64,000 nt of DNA from Rhabdophis nuchalis. Taxonomy: Eukaryota; Chordata; Lepidosauria; Squamata; Natricidae. The notes beneath the pieces are model-generated. The model was not told where the DNA came from. It saw only the letters and a program-made list of their open reading frames with translations, and ran no database searches. The stretch's first letter is position 1. Each line of letters starts with the position of its first letter. The stretch spans positions 72,683,619 to 72,747,618 of the forward strand of contig CM077648.1 of NCBI GenBank assembly GCA_039707465.1, given 5' to 3'. Positions 22,601-34,216 of this stretch are shown here, piece by piece. The position numbers were made by a program, and so were the translations under genes.

Positions 22601-23630
22601 GAACAAAAATCCCAGTATCATCTCCCAATTTAATTCAGACCATCAGCTTAAATAATGAGAACTCTTCTAAATATGTAATGTTTTATATGTTAATATTCAC
22701 TGACAGGTGGATAAAATTCTTGTGACAAATTCTATTCAAACTGAAAACAATCTCAGTCAATAAAGTTCACAATTAAATTACATGCCCGTCTCTCTTTTAA
22801 ACTTCATGTCCATCGATTTTATTTGATGGTGCCTTCAGGTTCTATTATTTCCATTGATTTTTATAGCTCTTTAGCGTTCTGCTTTTTTATTTTTTGTGTG
22901 TGCAACCGAAAGACATACACGATGTGACTGAATCATGTGAAGCTTCATCCTGTTTTTACTAGTTTTTCACTATCTTAAATATATTTTCACTGGATTTTAA
23001 TCAACCAAAATTCTCCATGTATTAATTTTTTGTTAATGAAAATGTTCCCATGATCCTGATTACTTTAAGTCCAGAAAAATTTATCTGCCATTTATATATT
23101 TAAAACCTAGTTTTACACACGCACGCAAACATGATTCAAAGCAACTAACTATGCAATTCAGTAAAAAAATATAATTACAACCTTATCACTACTTAAAACT
23201 TAGAGAACCCCATCTCTAAAGTTCAGATTACAACCTTACTTTTCAATAGATCAGTTTAAATGCCAAATACCAATTTGGGTAAAAGATAATAGAGATAGGA
23301 TGCCCTGAGATTGCTCCCCATGGTTTCCCCACTGACTTTTCTTGTAAAAAAGCAGGCAGGGACTGTTAGAAATGACAACCACATAACCAAGGCTGACTGT
23401 ACTGGTGCAGCAGCAGTGAAGCAGCACAACTTTACCAAATTTCAATCCTCGAGGTGTCATGGGTTGCAGATTTTGGACCCATTCTTTAAGTTAGCTTATT
23501 TGAGATGCATTGGTTCCAAAATTGTTGCTCTGTGATGCACCATTTCTCCCACTTGAAAGTTACCAAAAAAAAACCCAAACAAAACTGAAAAATTAAAAAA
23601 AATTAAAAAAAATTAATAGTATATATAGTG
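22601..23630. other. GRIP1 intron sequence 3' of the exon, no feature recognised
   Basis: AT-rich intron sequence; an A-rich run lies at 23566-23616 close to the splice donor (minus-strand sense). Nothing else is supported. Confidence 0.5.
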
Positions 23631-23636
23631 GTATAC

Positions 23637-23717
23637 CTGGAATGCTCTGTCTTCTTATAGCTAGTGCTCCATCGGGTGGCTTTGACTGGTTTGCAGATTT
23701 AGTATATGGACTGTCAT
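23637..23717 (-). CDS. GRIP1: GRIP1 internal coding exon (glutamate receptor-interacting protein 1), 81 bp
   Basis: On the minus strand a pyrimidine-rich TTTCTTTGTTTCAG acceptor (23718-23731) precedes 81 bp that end in CCAG followed by a GTATAC donor (23631-23636). The phase-1 reading is [12 protein letters not shown] then [14 protein letters not shown], with one base at each edge completing split codons. This matches the N-terminal segment of vertebrate GRIP1 just before its first PDZ domain, recalled as [19 protein letters not shown] and RRQSIP followed by EEF. GRIP1 is a multi-PDZ scaffold that binds AMPA receptor GluA2/3 tails and other partners at synapses and in epithelial adhesion. This exon lies outside the PDZ domains. 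Entry and exit phases are equal, so skipping would keep frame. No other GRIP1 exon was seen, consistent with long introns. GRIP2 fits less well. Confidence 0.9.
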
Positions 23718-23765
23718 CTGAAACAAAGAAAACACGGACATTGGGCATATTTTTTTAGCTAAAGT
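23718..23765 (-). promoter_or_regulatory. Splice acceptor and pyrimidine tract of GRIP1 exon
   Basis: In the minus-strand sense the 3' splice site is TTTTCTTTGTTTCAG. A TTAGCTAAA stretch about 38 bp upstream is a possible branch region. The donor on the other side of the exon is CAG followed by GTATAC. Confidence 0.8.
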
Positions 23766-24761
23766 CCTCAATATATTATATCGTTCCTCCATAGGTCAAG
23801 AAATAAAAAAATGTTGAATGTTAAATGAAGACTTAATTTTAAACTGATTCTCAATCAGCTTTTAACATACTATAAAATATTTACAGAGAAGGCCTATTGA
23901 TTACTATTTGCATATTTACGTGCTTTAAGAAAAATGGGTTAGAATCTCAGAGAATAAGATTGTTTCAGATCTTATAACAAGATGCTACAAATAACAATAG
24001 TAGGAATATATTTATTTTAAAAATTACAAAACCCTTGGTAATGTAACTTTTCTCTTTACTGCTTTAAGTCTTGGAATTCTTTTGGAAATCACTTCAAAGT
24101 AGCAAAACCATTATGGAAATTAGCCTAATTATTATAGAGCCTGTATCCATTTATCACTTTTCCTCCCCATTCTTATGGTTTCTCCTCTTACAAGGAGCCA
24201 TAATGATTAGATATCTGCAACTGGGCCCTCGGCCAAGAGATGCCAAGATCTCAAAGCAATCTCCATACAAAATTACACAAGAATAGGAGAATACATAAAG
24301 CCACGAATAAATAATTTATTACTACTACTGCAAAAGGGCATCCTTTAGTTAAGATGAGAAAATGCCCTCCACCTGCAGAGGCTAGCTTCTTAAGATCATC
24401 CTAGAATGAGCCTTCTTACTAAATGAACATAACAGTAAGTCATATAGTAGGAAGGATCTGCATTTGATTACTCATTATCATAGCAATGGGAATGACTTTC
24501 TTCACATCCCTGTTCCAGAAAATACCATGCCTGGGTTCTGTTACCTGTTTTTTTGAGCAACTGGCAGAAGTTCATTGTTCTGAAACAGTGACATTGCCTT
24601 TGTAGTGAATTATGTACAATTGATCACATAATGCACCTAGAGGTTTGCCTCAAGTGAGTCTTTCCCTACTGCAGTGCAATTGTTAAGTGTAAGAAAACGG
24701 GAGTCTAGGCAGTCAAAATGAATACAGGTTTATTGTATGCTAATGCTCTTCAAGCAGATTC
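23766..24761. other. GRIP1 intron sequence 5' of the exon
   Basis: No repeat or coding feature recognised. Confidence 0.5.
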
Positions 24762-24769
24762 TGGTAGAG

Positions 24770-25098
24770 CAGGGGTGTCAAACTCAGATCTGGCCCTCCA
24801 GGTACACAGAACTGGCCTGCGGGGCTGCCCTGGAAATAGTGAAGTACCGGCCCGCAGTCCTTCTGCCAGCGAAAATGGAGTCCCAAGCTTAATTTCGCTG
24901 GCAGAGGGTTGCAGGAGGCTGTAGCAGTCAAAAACAGATCTCAGGAGCCCCTTTTTACTGGCAGGGAACTCGGGCCACCACAGGTGCCCCCGACATGAGA
25001 ATTGTTGAGTGGACCACGCCCATCCTGGCCATGTCCACCCTAGCCCCAGAGGTCAAATGCTGATGCAGCCCTGAATGAAATCGAGTTTGACACCACTG
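24770..25098 (+). mobile_element. hAT-type MITE, complete (329 bp)
   Basis: It starts CAGGGGTGTCAAACTC and ends GAGTTTGACACCACTG, good inverted repeats. The flanks are TGGTAGAG (24762-24769) and TTGTAGAG (25099-25106), an 8-bp duplication with one change. The interior is GC-rich and non-coding. Confidence 0.92.
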
Positions 25099-25421
25099 TT
25101 GTAGAGGGTATTAGCATACAATAAACCTATATTCTCACTACTAATGGTCAAAGCAAATTGGTGGCAGGTAAGAGTCAACAGAATTCAAGGTGGACTGGAC
25201 TTAGATCTCTTGTGGGAGTGAAAGGACTCAAACTGATGACACGTTTGACCCTTCCTTTGGTTGGGTCATTTCCTATAGCATCACACACATAACATGTAAT
25301 GTTTTATTAGTGATATTACATCAATATATATGTATGACCCATAAACTTTGAAATTCATCCATACCAATGGGATCAAACATTCTGGTAAGTCATATGGTGG
25401 GTTGTTCAGTTTGGCTTAGAC

Positions 25422-25572
25422 ACCCATTTATTTATTTTATTAGATTTATATCCCGCCCTTCTCCAAAGAGGACCCAGGGCGGCGCACAGGAATTTAAAAT
25501 ACATACAAAAACAAATATAAAATTTAAAAACTTATTAAATACCCATCCTGCGCTAAAACCAAATTAATCATA
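25422..25572 (-). mobile_element. CR1/L2-superfamily LINE 3' UTR fragment (antisense)
   Basis: The plus strand reads TTATATCCCGCCCTTCTCC, then GGACCCAGGGCGGCGCACAGG, then TTAAAACCTATT-like sequence, the inverse of 7310-7450. It is a short 5'-truncated minus-strand copy, with ATTTA-rich sequence at its tail (25424-25440). Confidence 0.85.
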
Positions 25573-26771
25573 TCTGATATATGGTATAGATGTCACTTAG
25601 CAACCACAGTTGGGACTGGCAACTCCATGCTAAGCCCTGTGATTGTTAAGTGAAAAATCATGAGACTACAATGGACATACAATATCCCTTCTCATACAGT
25701 TATTAATCAAGTCATCATGATCATTGAGACATTACAGGGTCACAACTTGTTATTTTACTTCTGTGCTCTATCCTGTTGGAAAGACAATACTTGTTGGAAG
25801 CCAATTGTGAAGCACAGGAATAGTAATCACATTGCCATCAGATTCTATGCTAGTAGTAAATGGAAGAATTGATTGCAAATATTTTTTTAAATCAACATTA
25901 TCATAATTTTTAAATAAGGTGTGTCTTGACATATCCTTATCAAAGCAGATGGGTAATGGAATTCCATTGGTGGAATTAGTAGTAAAGCAATTGTCACTCA
26001 ATAAGCTATGTTAATTTATATGTGTCTTTAGTCCTGGAAAACATACAACAATCATTTTCTTCTCTTTCTCTACTCTTTCCATTGTCTTGAATTCTCAGGC
26101 TAGCCTAATTGTGTGCCGGGGGAATTATTTATATCTAGTGCACATCCTTCACACAAACCTTCCTTGTTTTGGTCATATCACTGACTACTGTAAGAAAGGC
26201 AATCATAATAGCACAAAATATGCCACTCTTTGCAATGTTGTTTAGTTTTTCAAGGGCTCAGACTTTTCATTGCACTGATGTAGCTGTCAGTATTAGACAC
26301 AGAAAATAAACTAAGAAATGAAACCATTTTATTGAGACTACCACACGTAAGCACACAGACATTATTTTGCAGATGTTTGCATCTTTGTCTAGTGGAAATA
26401 AAATGACTGTGGAAATACATTAATTGAGCTGCATGTTTTTCAAAAACTTCCAACTGCTGGTGGCCCGGCAATATTATATTTAGCTACATTATCACCATGC
26501 TTGCCTTCATGCATATTTTACAATATAGACTGAGTGTCTTCCATAATTCTGCATTATTTCCTGAAAGCTTTCAGTAGTCTGCAGCTTTCAGAGGCAGTGT
26601 CCCTGCGTTTGTGCTTATTGTGTGCATTTTTTGCATCAGCTTTTAAACTTCAACTGGAGTAGCCAATCCTAGTATTGTACTGTTCCACTTTACTCAATAA
26701 TAAAAATAAAAGATTTATACAACCTGAAACAAAGGTATGACTAATAAAAGTAGTTTCTGTTGAAGACCAAG
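25573..26771. other. Intronic sequence; one short repeat-like stretch
   Basis: 25590-25660 resembles part of the 26772-27121 element (a CACTTAGCAACCACAGTTGG phrase and TTGTTAAGTGA). The rest shows nothing recognised. Confidence 0.45.
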
Positions 26772-27121
26772 TACAGGTAGTCCTTGACTTACAACAGTCT
26801 GTTTAGTGATGGTTCAAAGTTACAATGGCACTGAAAAAAGTGACATGCCCATTTTTCACACATCCATTGCAGCCTTCCTATGGTCACATGATCAAATTCA
26901 AATGCTTGACGCATATTTATGATACTTGCAGTGTCCTGGGGCCATGTGATCAACTTTTGAGAACTGACAATGGGGAAGCAAATTCACTCAACAACTGCAG
27001 TGATTCATTTAGCCACTGTATCAAGAAAAGTCATAAAATGGGGCAAAACTAACAACATTTTTTTCACTTACCAACAGAAATTTTGGTCTTGATCGTGACC
27101 ATAAGTCAAGGACTACCTATA
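26772..27121 (+). mobile_element. TIR MITE with TA ends (Tc1/mariner-like?)
   Basis: The left end TACAGGTAGTCCTTGACTTA is inverted at the right end as AAGTCAAGGACTACCTATA. Inside, phrases such as CTTATGATTAAGTGA-like sequence and GGGGCCATGTGATCA recur in the style of an abundant squamate repeat. The TA at each edge suggests a TA target, but the superfamily is inferred only. It is non-coding. Confidence 0.75.
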
Positions 27122-27240
27122 TAACAATAGCTATTGTTTTAAAACCTGACTGTCATTCCTAAGATACAGTAGTTAGGTCTGTGTAACAATGATTCTGTGC
27201 TTAATTGTTTCTTTCAAAGATATTCCCTAACTCTTTAGAG

Positions 27241-27440
27241 CAGGGGTCCCCAACCCCTGGACCGGTGCCGGTCCATGGCTTGATATTAACTGGGCTGGAG
27301 TGAGCCTCAGGTTCCAGGTGACCACCGAACGCACGCACGGCCCATGTGACTCGACTCACCTGCTGGAGGCTCCCACCGGTCCGTGGAATATTTTTTACAT
27401 GAAACCAGTCCCTGGTGCCCAAAAAGGTTAGGGACCCCTG
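27241..27440 (+). mobile_element. hAT-type MITE, complete (200 bp)
   Basis: It starts CAGGGGTCCCCAACC and ends GGTTAGGGACCCCTG. The flanks are a perfect 8-bp duplication CTTTAGAG (27233-27240 and 27441-27448). It is the same terminal family as 8269-8627 but with a shorter interior. Confidence 0.93.
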
Positions 27441-27448
27441 CTTTAGAG

Positions 27449-28090
27449 TACATTTCATTTAGCAGCTCCTTTAATTATTGACAAAGCAATAAGATTGAAT
27501 GTTGTACATTCATTCACACACATTATTTAATATAATATAACTAATATAATTAGTATTTCTACTTGATAAACCATGAGAGCTGTAAGATAAGGGTACCCAT
27601 CTATTCTCTAAACTCTTAGCCTGATTATATTATGATTTGAGAAAAAGTAAATCTTATGTGCCTTTTTTGCCTGGCATTAATTTGAACATAGCATGGCCAA
27701 AAATGTTTGCTTACCAAGGATGCAACTGATTTGTGCAATAATCTTGTGATTATGGTATGGGTACATACATTTACCGAGGTAATTATCAAACAATGATCGA
27801 TAACCCTAATCCATTTGGTGGGAAAGAGACCACAAGACAGATGAAATAAGTGGACATAATCAGTTGGTGTACAAAACTTGCTGGTGGGCAAATATTTGGC
27901 AGACAGAAAAAGAACAAAAGCCCAGAACTATTATTTTTCTACTTAAGTATATGTTACTGTGATAGAATAATGCAATTTTTATTTTAAAGCCTTTCTATAC
28001 GTAATAAAATAATAACTTATTACATTTATATGCTGTTCAATTCCCAGTTTATAAATAAAAAAACAATAAAAAACAACAAAAAACAGAGTA
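27449..28090. other. AT-rich intronic sequence
   Basis: No feature recognised. Confidence 0.5.
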
Positions 28091-28099
28091 AAGATGGCA

Positions 28100-29010
28100 A
28101 AAATAACAAAGTCAGATGTGTACTTAAAAGACTAAAATAAACATTACAAAATCTAAAAGGGTTTTCAATCACTCTGGCCAAAGTTCTAGACAAAGAACTT
28201 CAGGGCCCTCTGAAATCCAGTAGGGTGAGAGAATACTCAGATCTCAAGGGAACCTCATTCCAGAGGGTATACAGAAAGTGTCTAGGGTTCTGACACCTGG
28301 CATTATTTAATCAACCGAACTAAGAGAATACCAATCCTTTCACACTGCATCAGCTGGGCAGATACAATGGGAGACAGGCATTTCCTCAAGTAACCAGGCC
28401 CCCTACCATTGGAATACTATGTGGAAATGATCTTGGGATACGTGGTGGGGGAGGAAGGAGGCAGCGATGAGGGGAGGAGAGAGAGATGCTGTCTACTCTC
28501 AGACTGCAATTGCATAATGGGCAGAGAAAAAGGTTCAGAAGAAACACTAGCTTCTTGGGCTGTAAAGGGGATGGAGGGAGATTTGTAATTTCAGACTTGC
28601 AAGATTCTGCTGTTGTAGCTTTGCAGTAAAGTTGAATTAGCTATCTGATTATGTTTCCTATCTGATCTATCTGGGAAGGTTGACATCAATCCTGCAAGTC
28701 TGGACTCTGTCCACTTCCCATCTCCCAAGGTCATTCCCACATACTATAAGAGCCAAGAAAAGTTTTATAAGAGTGATCAATCCCATGATTAGCACACGAA
28801 GCAAAATGGCAACCAGTGGAGCTTGCAAAGCAGAAGTATTATATGGTCATACCGAGGCTTGCCCATCATTACCTGGACTGCTGTGTTCTAGACCAGTTGA
28901 AGCTTCTAGATGCTCTTCAAAGCACGTTGCAGTAATCAATCTGTGAGGTGACCAGCGCATGAGCAATTGACTGAAGAGCCCCCTGATCTAGGAGAGGACA
29001 CAATATGGAA
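28100..29010 (-). repeat. Old interspersed repeat, class not assigned
   Basis: Phrases such as CATTCCAGAGGGTATACAG, CCAGTGGAGCTTGCAAAGCA, AGCTTCTAGATGCTCTTCAA and GTTGCAGTAATCAATCTG appear in the same order in 57230-57760 (CCAATGCAGCTTGCACAACA, CAGTAGTCCAACTGAGAAG). They resemble a dispersed amniote repeat. Both copies are diverged. I cannot assign the class. Confidence 0.45.
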
Positions 29011-31060
29011 CTAACTGTGCAAAGGCCTATGGGTCACAGTTGTTCCTTTCTTATCAAGCAGCAGCTATGAGTCCCTAAAGATTTCCTAAATTGTGTACCA
29101 CGCTTGATGGGGAAATATCATACAATTCAAGGTCAAAGACAAAGTATTCAAAGATCTGGACAGCCCAAATACCCACAGCCGCTCTTTATATATCATATAC
29201 CAACTTTTTGGCTTTTAGAAAACACTTTTCTGTAATTTAGGAATGATATTAAATTTATAGGCATGATCCCAGGATATTTTCTTAATCTTACATAAGATCT
29301 AACATCTGCTTATCAGGGAATATTTTATTTTTGAGCAAAATTTCTGTGCTGTCAAACAACTTGTGCCTAATAAAGATTCCATTCTCTAATTCTTTCACAG
29401 AAAGGCAGCAACCAACATGGATTTATCCTGCAATCTACCATGCATGCTGGCATCTCACTGAGCCAGGATTTTTTAATTAGCCTTTAGGAACTATGTGAAA
29501 CTTGGGCAGGGATTTGCAGGAGGGTTTTGTGGTATATAAGCCAGAGGCCAGCATTAAGTACTAAGCTGCTTCTATATAATAATATTAATGAAGACAATAC
29601 AAGGCCTTTCCCCCCTCTTCAGTTCTCATTGTCAGCTATCTAATTTTACAGCCTGTAAATTTCTGAATATTTATTCAAGTGCTTGTTCAGTGTTAGTGCT
29701 AATATTCATAAAAATATGTTACGCTGTGGTGGTAACTTCTCATTTTACACTGGAGCTTTGGTATGGTATCTTAATCAAAGTACACATTTCTTGGAATAAA
29801 AATGCAAACTGCTGGGGAAAAGAATAAAAGGCCAAATATTGGCTTTATGAAGTGGATGAAATACCAAACCAAAAACAAATTATAACACCTTTCCTTGAAA
29901 TATGTTGAAAAACTATCTATATATGAAGAGCCGAATATGATTTTAACCTGTATCAATATTTCCAGATAAGGAAATAAAAGTGGATAATGCTTTTGGAATA
30001 TTTTTTTTTAAGTATCAAAAATCAGTGAAGAGTTGCCTTAACATCTCTATCACACTGGAGAAAATACAAAAAGAACATATAGGCACATCATTTTCATTCA
30101 GATGCCTAATGTAGATGGGCAGAATTATCTGCCTTATAAACCTGTAAAATGTCAACAATCTGTTATGCACATAAACTGCCCTTTCTCACTCAGACTTGCC
30201 AGGGAGTTAGTGGACAAACTGTCAGTGAAGTCACCTTTTGTTTCAGTGGTTCAAAGAATCCAATTTTAAATTACTAGTAGCTTCTAACACATTTCAGACA
30301 CTCTAAATAGCATATTTAGAAACCCTGTTTTTATAGTCCTGCAGTTGAAGTTGATTCCAGGTCCTCAATATTGCTGTATTTTAATGTCCAAGTCAATTTT
30401 ATTGGAGGAAGGATGGGAAAAAAGAAAATGAAAGGGAAAAGAAAAGAAGAAAGAAAAGAAAAAAGAAAGAAAGAAAGAAAACAGTTGGATTGGGTGTGTG
30501 GGGGATCATTCTTTAAAAGCTATGTTATAGACAACTTAAAAGATCCCCATCTGGATCTAAAGGGCACCAAAACTGGGAAAGACAGATTAACAGCAATAAT
30601 TTTAATTTTTGTAAAGGTTTACCATATATTTTAGATTTAGATGTGGCACAGGATATTAATTTTATTATGAAGTTACTGATGTATCTTCTACAGTAATGTC
30701 AAATGCCAAACATTACTTTAAGGGCTGCCTCCAGTTCTTCCTTGACATTTTGCCATAGTCATAGATAACTCAACATTTCATTTGAAGATCTAAATGTTCA
30801 ATTAGCTTTCAGTGATAAGGCTTATTGTTTCGTTATTTATAACAGGAATAACAATAAATGTTAATTAAAGTAAAAGGACTAGTGTACAAAGATTCAGAGC
30901 AAAAACTGTTCTCTTTTCTGAGAACAATTAGGAGGTGAAATATAGTACCATGAAACATTTCTTCTTCTTCTATGAAGGGGCAGAAACATCTGGCTGTTAC
31001 TGCAACACTAATTAAAAGTTCCTATCAGGACAGAATAAAATAGAATTAAAGCAGCACCTT
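29011..31060. other. Intronic sequence with one purine tract
   Basis: Only a GAAA/GGAA-rich tract at about 30405-30480 stands out. No gene or mobile element recognised. Confidence 0.5.
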
Positions 31061-31067
31061 TTTCAAT

Positions 31068-32679
31068 TACCGTATTTTTCGGAGTATAAGACGCACCTTT
31101 TTTCCTCTAAAAAGAGGCTGAAAATCTGGGTGCGTCTTATACATCGAATACAGCATTTTTTTGCCTCCTGGAACCCCACCCCCTTCACCAAACTGGCTGT
31201 GCCTAATCTTGTGGAGGCTTCCAGAGAGCTCCTGGGGGCTGGGGAGGGCAGATATTAGCCTCAAACGGGCCGTTTCCCCCTCCCCCAGCCCCCAGCAGCA
31301 CTCTATAAGCCTCCATAGGACTATGCATGCAATTTATTTGATCCAAAAATGTCCCGTTTTCGCGATAATTGGGGCGGGTTTTTTGCCCCCCCCCCAAAAG
31401 CACTCTGCAAGCCCCCCAAGGCTAGTCATGCTTTTTATTTGAAGAAAATCGGCCCCGTTTTCGCGGAGAAAGAGCATTTGGAAGAAGTATGCAAAGCGCA
31501 AAAAAACCCTTTTTGCCTCCTGGAACCCCGCCCTCTTCACCAAACTGGCTGTGCCAAGCCTTATGGAGTGCCTAGTCTCCTGGGCAAACGGGGCGAGTTT
31601 TTTGGTCATTTTTCACCCCCCCCCCGAGGAGCACTCTGCAACCCCCCCCCCCCAAGGCTACTTATGCTTTTTATTTTAAAAAAAACACAGCCTCATTTTC
31701 ACGGAGAAATGGGCTGTTTTGGAAGTTTGCCGAGTGCAAAGGTTCCCCCCCACACCTTTCGGAAGGCTCTTTAACTTTTTCTGAGCAAGCAGAAACGAAG
31801 TTTTAAGGTTTGTCTGCGATTTCCTTCTGCAGGACAGAGATAAATACACCTGAGAACATCAACCTACCTACCTAATCTCTCTCTCTATATCTATCTACCT
31901 ACCTACTGTATTTCTCCCTTTCTCTCTCTCTCTATCCTTCTATCTTCCTAACTACACACACACACACTCCCTCCCTATTTACTGTATTTCTCTCTCTCTC
32001 TCTCTATTTCTCTCTCTCTATACTTCTACCTATACACACACACTCTCTTCCATCCTACCTACTGTATTTCTCTCTCTTTCTCTCATCCTTCTACCTACCT
32101 ACCTACCTACAGTACACATACACATTCTCCCTCTCCCCCTACATACCTATTGTATTTCTCTCTCTCTTTCTATTTCTCTCTCTATCGTTCTACCTACCTA
32201 CCTACACACACACACTCTCTCTCTACCTACCTACTGTATTTCTTTATCTTTCTATTTCTCTATCTTTCTACCTACCTACCTACCTACACACACACATTCT
32301 CCCTTTCCCCCTACATACCTACTGTATTTCTCTCTCTCCCCTTTTATCTACCTACCTACTTACCTACCTACCTACCTACACAGACACTCTCTCTCCCTAC
32401 CTACCTACTGTATTTCTCTCTCCCTCTCTATTTCTCTCTCTCTCTATCCCTTTACCTACCTACCTACCTACCCTCTCCCTCCCTCCCTCCCTACTGTATT
32501 TCTCTCTATTTCTCTCTCTCTCTCTATCCCTTTATCTACCTACCTTACATATTTCTCTTTCTTTCTCTCCCTCTCTCTCCGTCTACCTACCTACCTACCT
32601 ACTTTTTTTGTAATTTGCCTCTTCAAAACCTTGGTGCGTCTTATACTCCGGTGCGTCTTATGCTCCGAAAAATACGGTA
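31068..32679 (+). mobile_element. 1.6-kb TIR element (TACCGTA family, GCACC subtype)
   Basis: The left end TACCGTATTTTTCGGAG is inverted at the right as CTCCGAAAAATACGGTA. At the left, GTATAAGACGCACC is followed about 40 bp later by its inverse GGTGCGTCTTATAC. At the right, CGGTGCGTCTTATGCTCCG is preceded by a direct copy of the same unit. The flanks AATT/AATT make CAATTACCGTA itself inverted. Inside are two to three related blocks (CCCCCAAAAGCACTCTGCA, repeated at about 31390 and 31620) and a CTAC/TATTTCTC minisatellite (31862-32610). No transposase is present. Partial relatives lie at 43829-44905 and 63085-63373. Confidence 0.87.
31862..32610 (+). repeat. CTAC-rich minisatellite with TACTGTATTTCTC units
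   Basis: Blocks of (CTAC)n alternate with TACTGTATTTCTCTCTC, CTATTTCTCTC and ACACACACA segments at an irregular period of roughly 60-110 bp. It lies just inside the right terminus of the element. The long plus-strand open frame across it is a pure repeat artefact. Confidence 0.92.
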
Positions 32680-33087
32680 ATTGTATATAGGAATAGTAAG
32701 AAGGAGAACAGAGAAAGATCTTTCTTTCCAGGAATCCTTTGTACAAGACAAAATTACTCCATAATTTGCAGAAACCCAAAGCAAATAACCTATGATCTTT
32801 CATAGTCAAGGGTGGATTTTAATGTAGGTCCAACACTTAGCCAGCATAACTGGTTCCTTTTAATTGTTAACTAGGCCATATATAAAATCTGGTGAAGTTG
32901 GCCTGCAAGTTATTATATTTGTACATTACTGTAAATGAAGATAAGCTAGAGAATTTGCAATTTATTTTATGTCAGACACAATTCTATTTAGCTGCATTCT
33001 TATTGATTTTTATATTTTTGTATGTCAGTTAATATTGAATCTGGGCACTATATTCTTTTGCATTATTTTATCAAATGCTGAATGGAC
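32680..33087. other. Intronic sequence
   Basis: No feature recognised between the TIR element and the SINE. Confidence 0.5.
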
Positions 33088-33320
33088 AGCCACCTTGGGG
33101 TAGTGGTTAAAGTGTTGGAAGGAAATTAGAAGAGTGAGTTCTAGTCCTGCCTTAAACAGGAAAGCCAGCTGGCTGACGTTGGGATGGTAACCCTGTCTCA
33201 GCCCAACTCAGCTCACAGGGTTGTTTTTATGGGGAAAATAGGAGGAGAGTATACATTCACCATTTTCAGTTATTTGTAAAAATAATAAAGGGGGTTTACA
33301 AATACATAAATAAAATATTC
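33088..33320 (+). mobile_element. tRNA-derived SINE, Sauria-like
   Basis: The tRNA-like head has an A-box-like GGGGTAGTGGTTAAAG and a B-box-like GAGTTCTAGTCCTGCC. The body is AGCCAGCTGGCTGACGTTGG, CTCAGCCCAACTCAGCTCAC and AGGGTTGTTTTTATGGGG, and the tail is A-rich. This is the layout of Sauria-type SINEs, which squamates carry in large numbers. It is non-autonomous and depends on a LINE partner. Confidence 0.8.
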
Positions 33321-33519
33321 ACCAAAATGAGTTGCATATGGAAAAAGGGATGATTCAAATGCCGCACTTCCGCATTCTTCACAATGCCTTTTTGTGAATT
33401 TTCATTTCATACTAGCTATACCCAGCCACGCGTTGCTGTGGCCCAGTCTGGTTGAATGGCCAACCAATCTGTGGGTAGATCTACACCTGCACACATACAC
33501 ACAACCACCTTATAACCCC

Positions 33520-34216
33520 CAACCTACCTACCTACTGTATTTCTCTCTATCTATCTATCCCTCTACCTACTTACCTACTGTATTTCTTCCTTTCTCCCTC
33601 TATCTACCTACCTCCTGTATTTCCCCCTCTATTCCTCTACCTACCTACTTACCTACCTACTGTATTTCTCCCTATCTATCTATATACCTACCTACCTACC
33701 GTATTTCTCACTCTCTGTCTATCCCTCTACTTACCTACCTACTGCATTTCTTCCTTTCTCCCTCTATCTACCTACCTACCTACTGTATTTCTCCCTCTCT
33801 ATCCCCCTAGCCTACCTACTGTATTTCTCCCTATCTATCTATCCACCTACCTACCTACCTACCTACCTACCTACTATATTTCTTCCTTTCTCCCTCTACC
33901 TACCTACCTACCTACTGTATTTCTCCCTCTCTATCTATCCCTCTACCTACCTACCTACTGTATTTCTCCCTCTATCTATCCCCCTATCTACCTACCTACT
34001 GTATTTCTCCCTATCTATCTATCCACCTACCTACCTCTATATTTCTTCCTTTCTCCTTCTACCTACCTACCTACTTACTGTATTTCTTCCTTTCTCCCTC
34101 TACCTACCTACCTACCGTATTTCTCCCTCTCTATCACCCTACCTACCTACCTACCTACCTACCTACCTACCTACCTACTTTATTTCTCCCTCTCTATCTA
34201 TCCCTCTATCTACCTA
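33520..34216 (+). repeat. CTAC/TATTTCTCC minisatellite in unit 1
   Basis: Repeats of TACTGTATTTCTCCCTCTC, TATCTATCCCTCTACC and (TACC)n at about 55-110 bp intervals. It is the same unit type as in 31862-32610. Confidence 0.92.

Noticed and set aside
32150..32680. 176-codon open frame (Ser/Tyr/Leu/Pro-rich)
   Set aside because: Minisatellite translation only.
33411..33520. Assignment of the ACTAGCTATACCC..GGCCACG head to Penelope or a named LINE
   Set aside because: The head-to-tail junctions are suggestive, but there is no coding sequence or diagnostic motif, so the class is left open.
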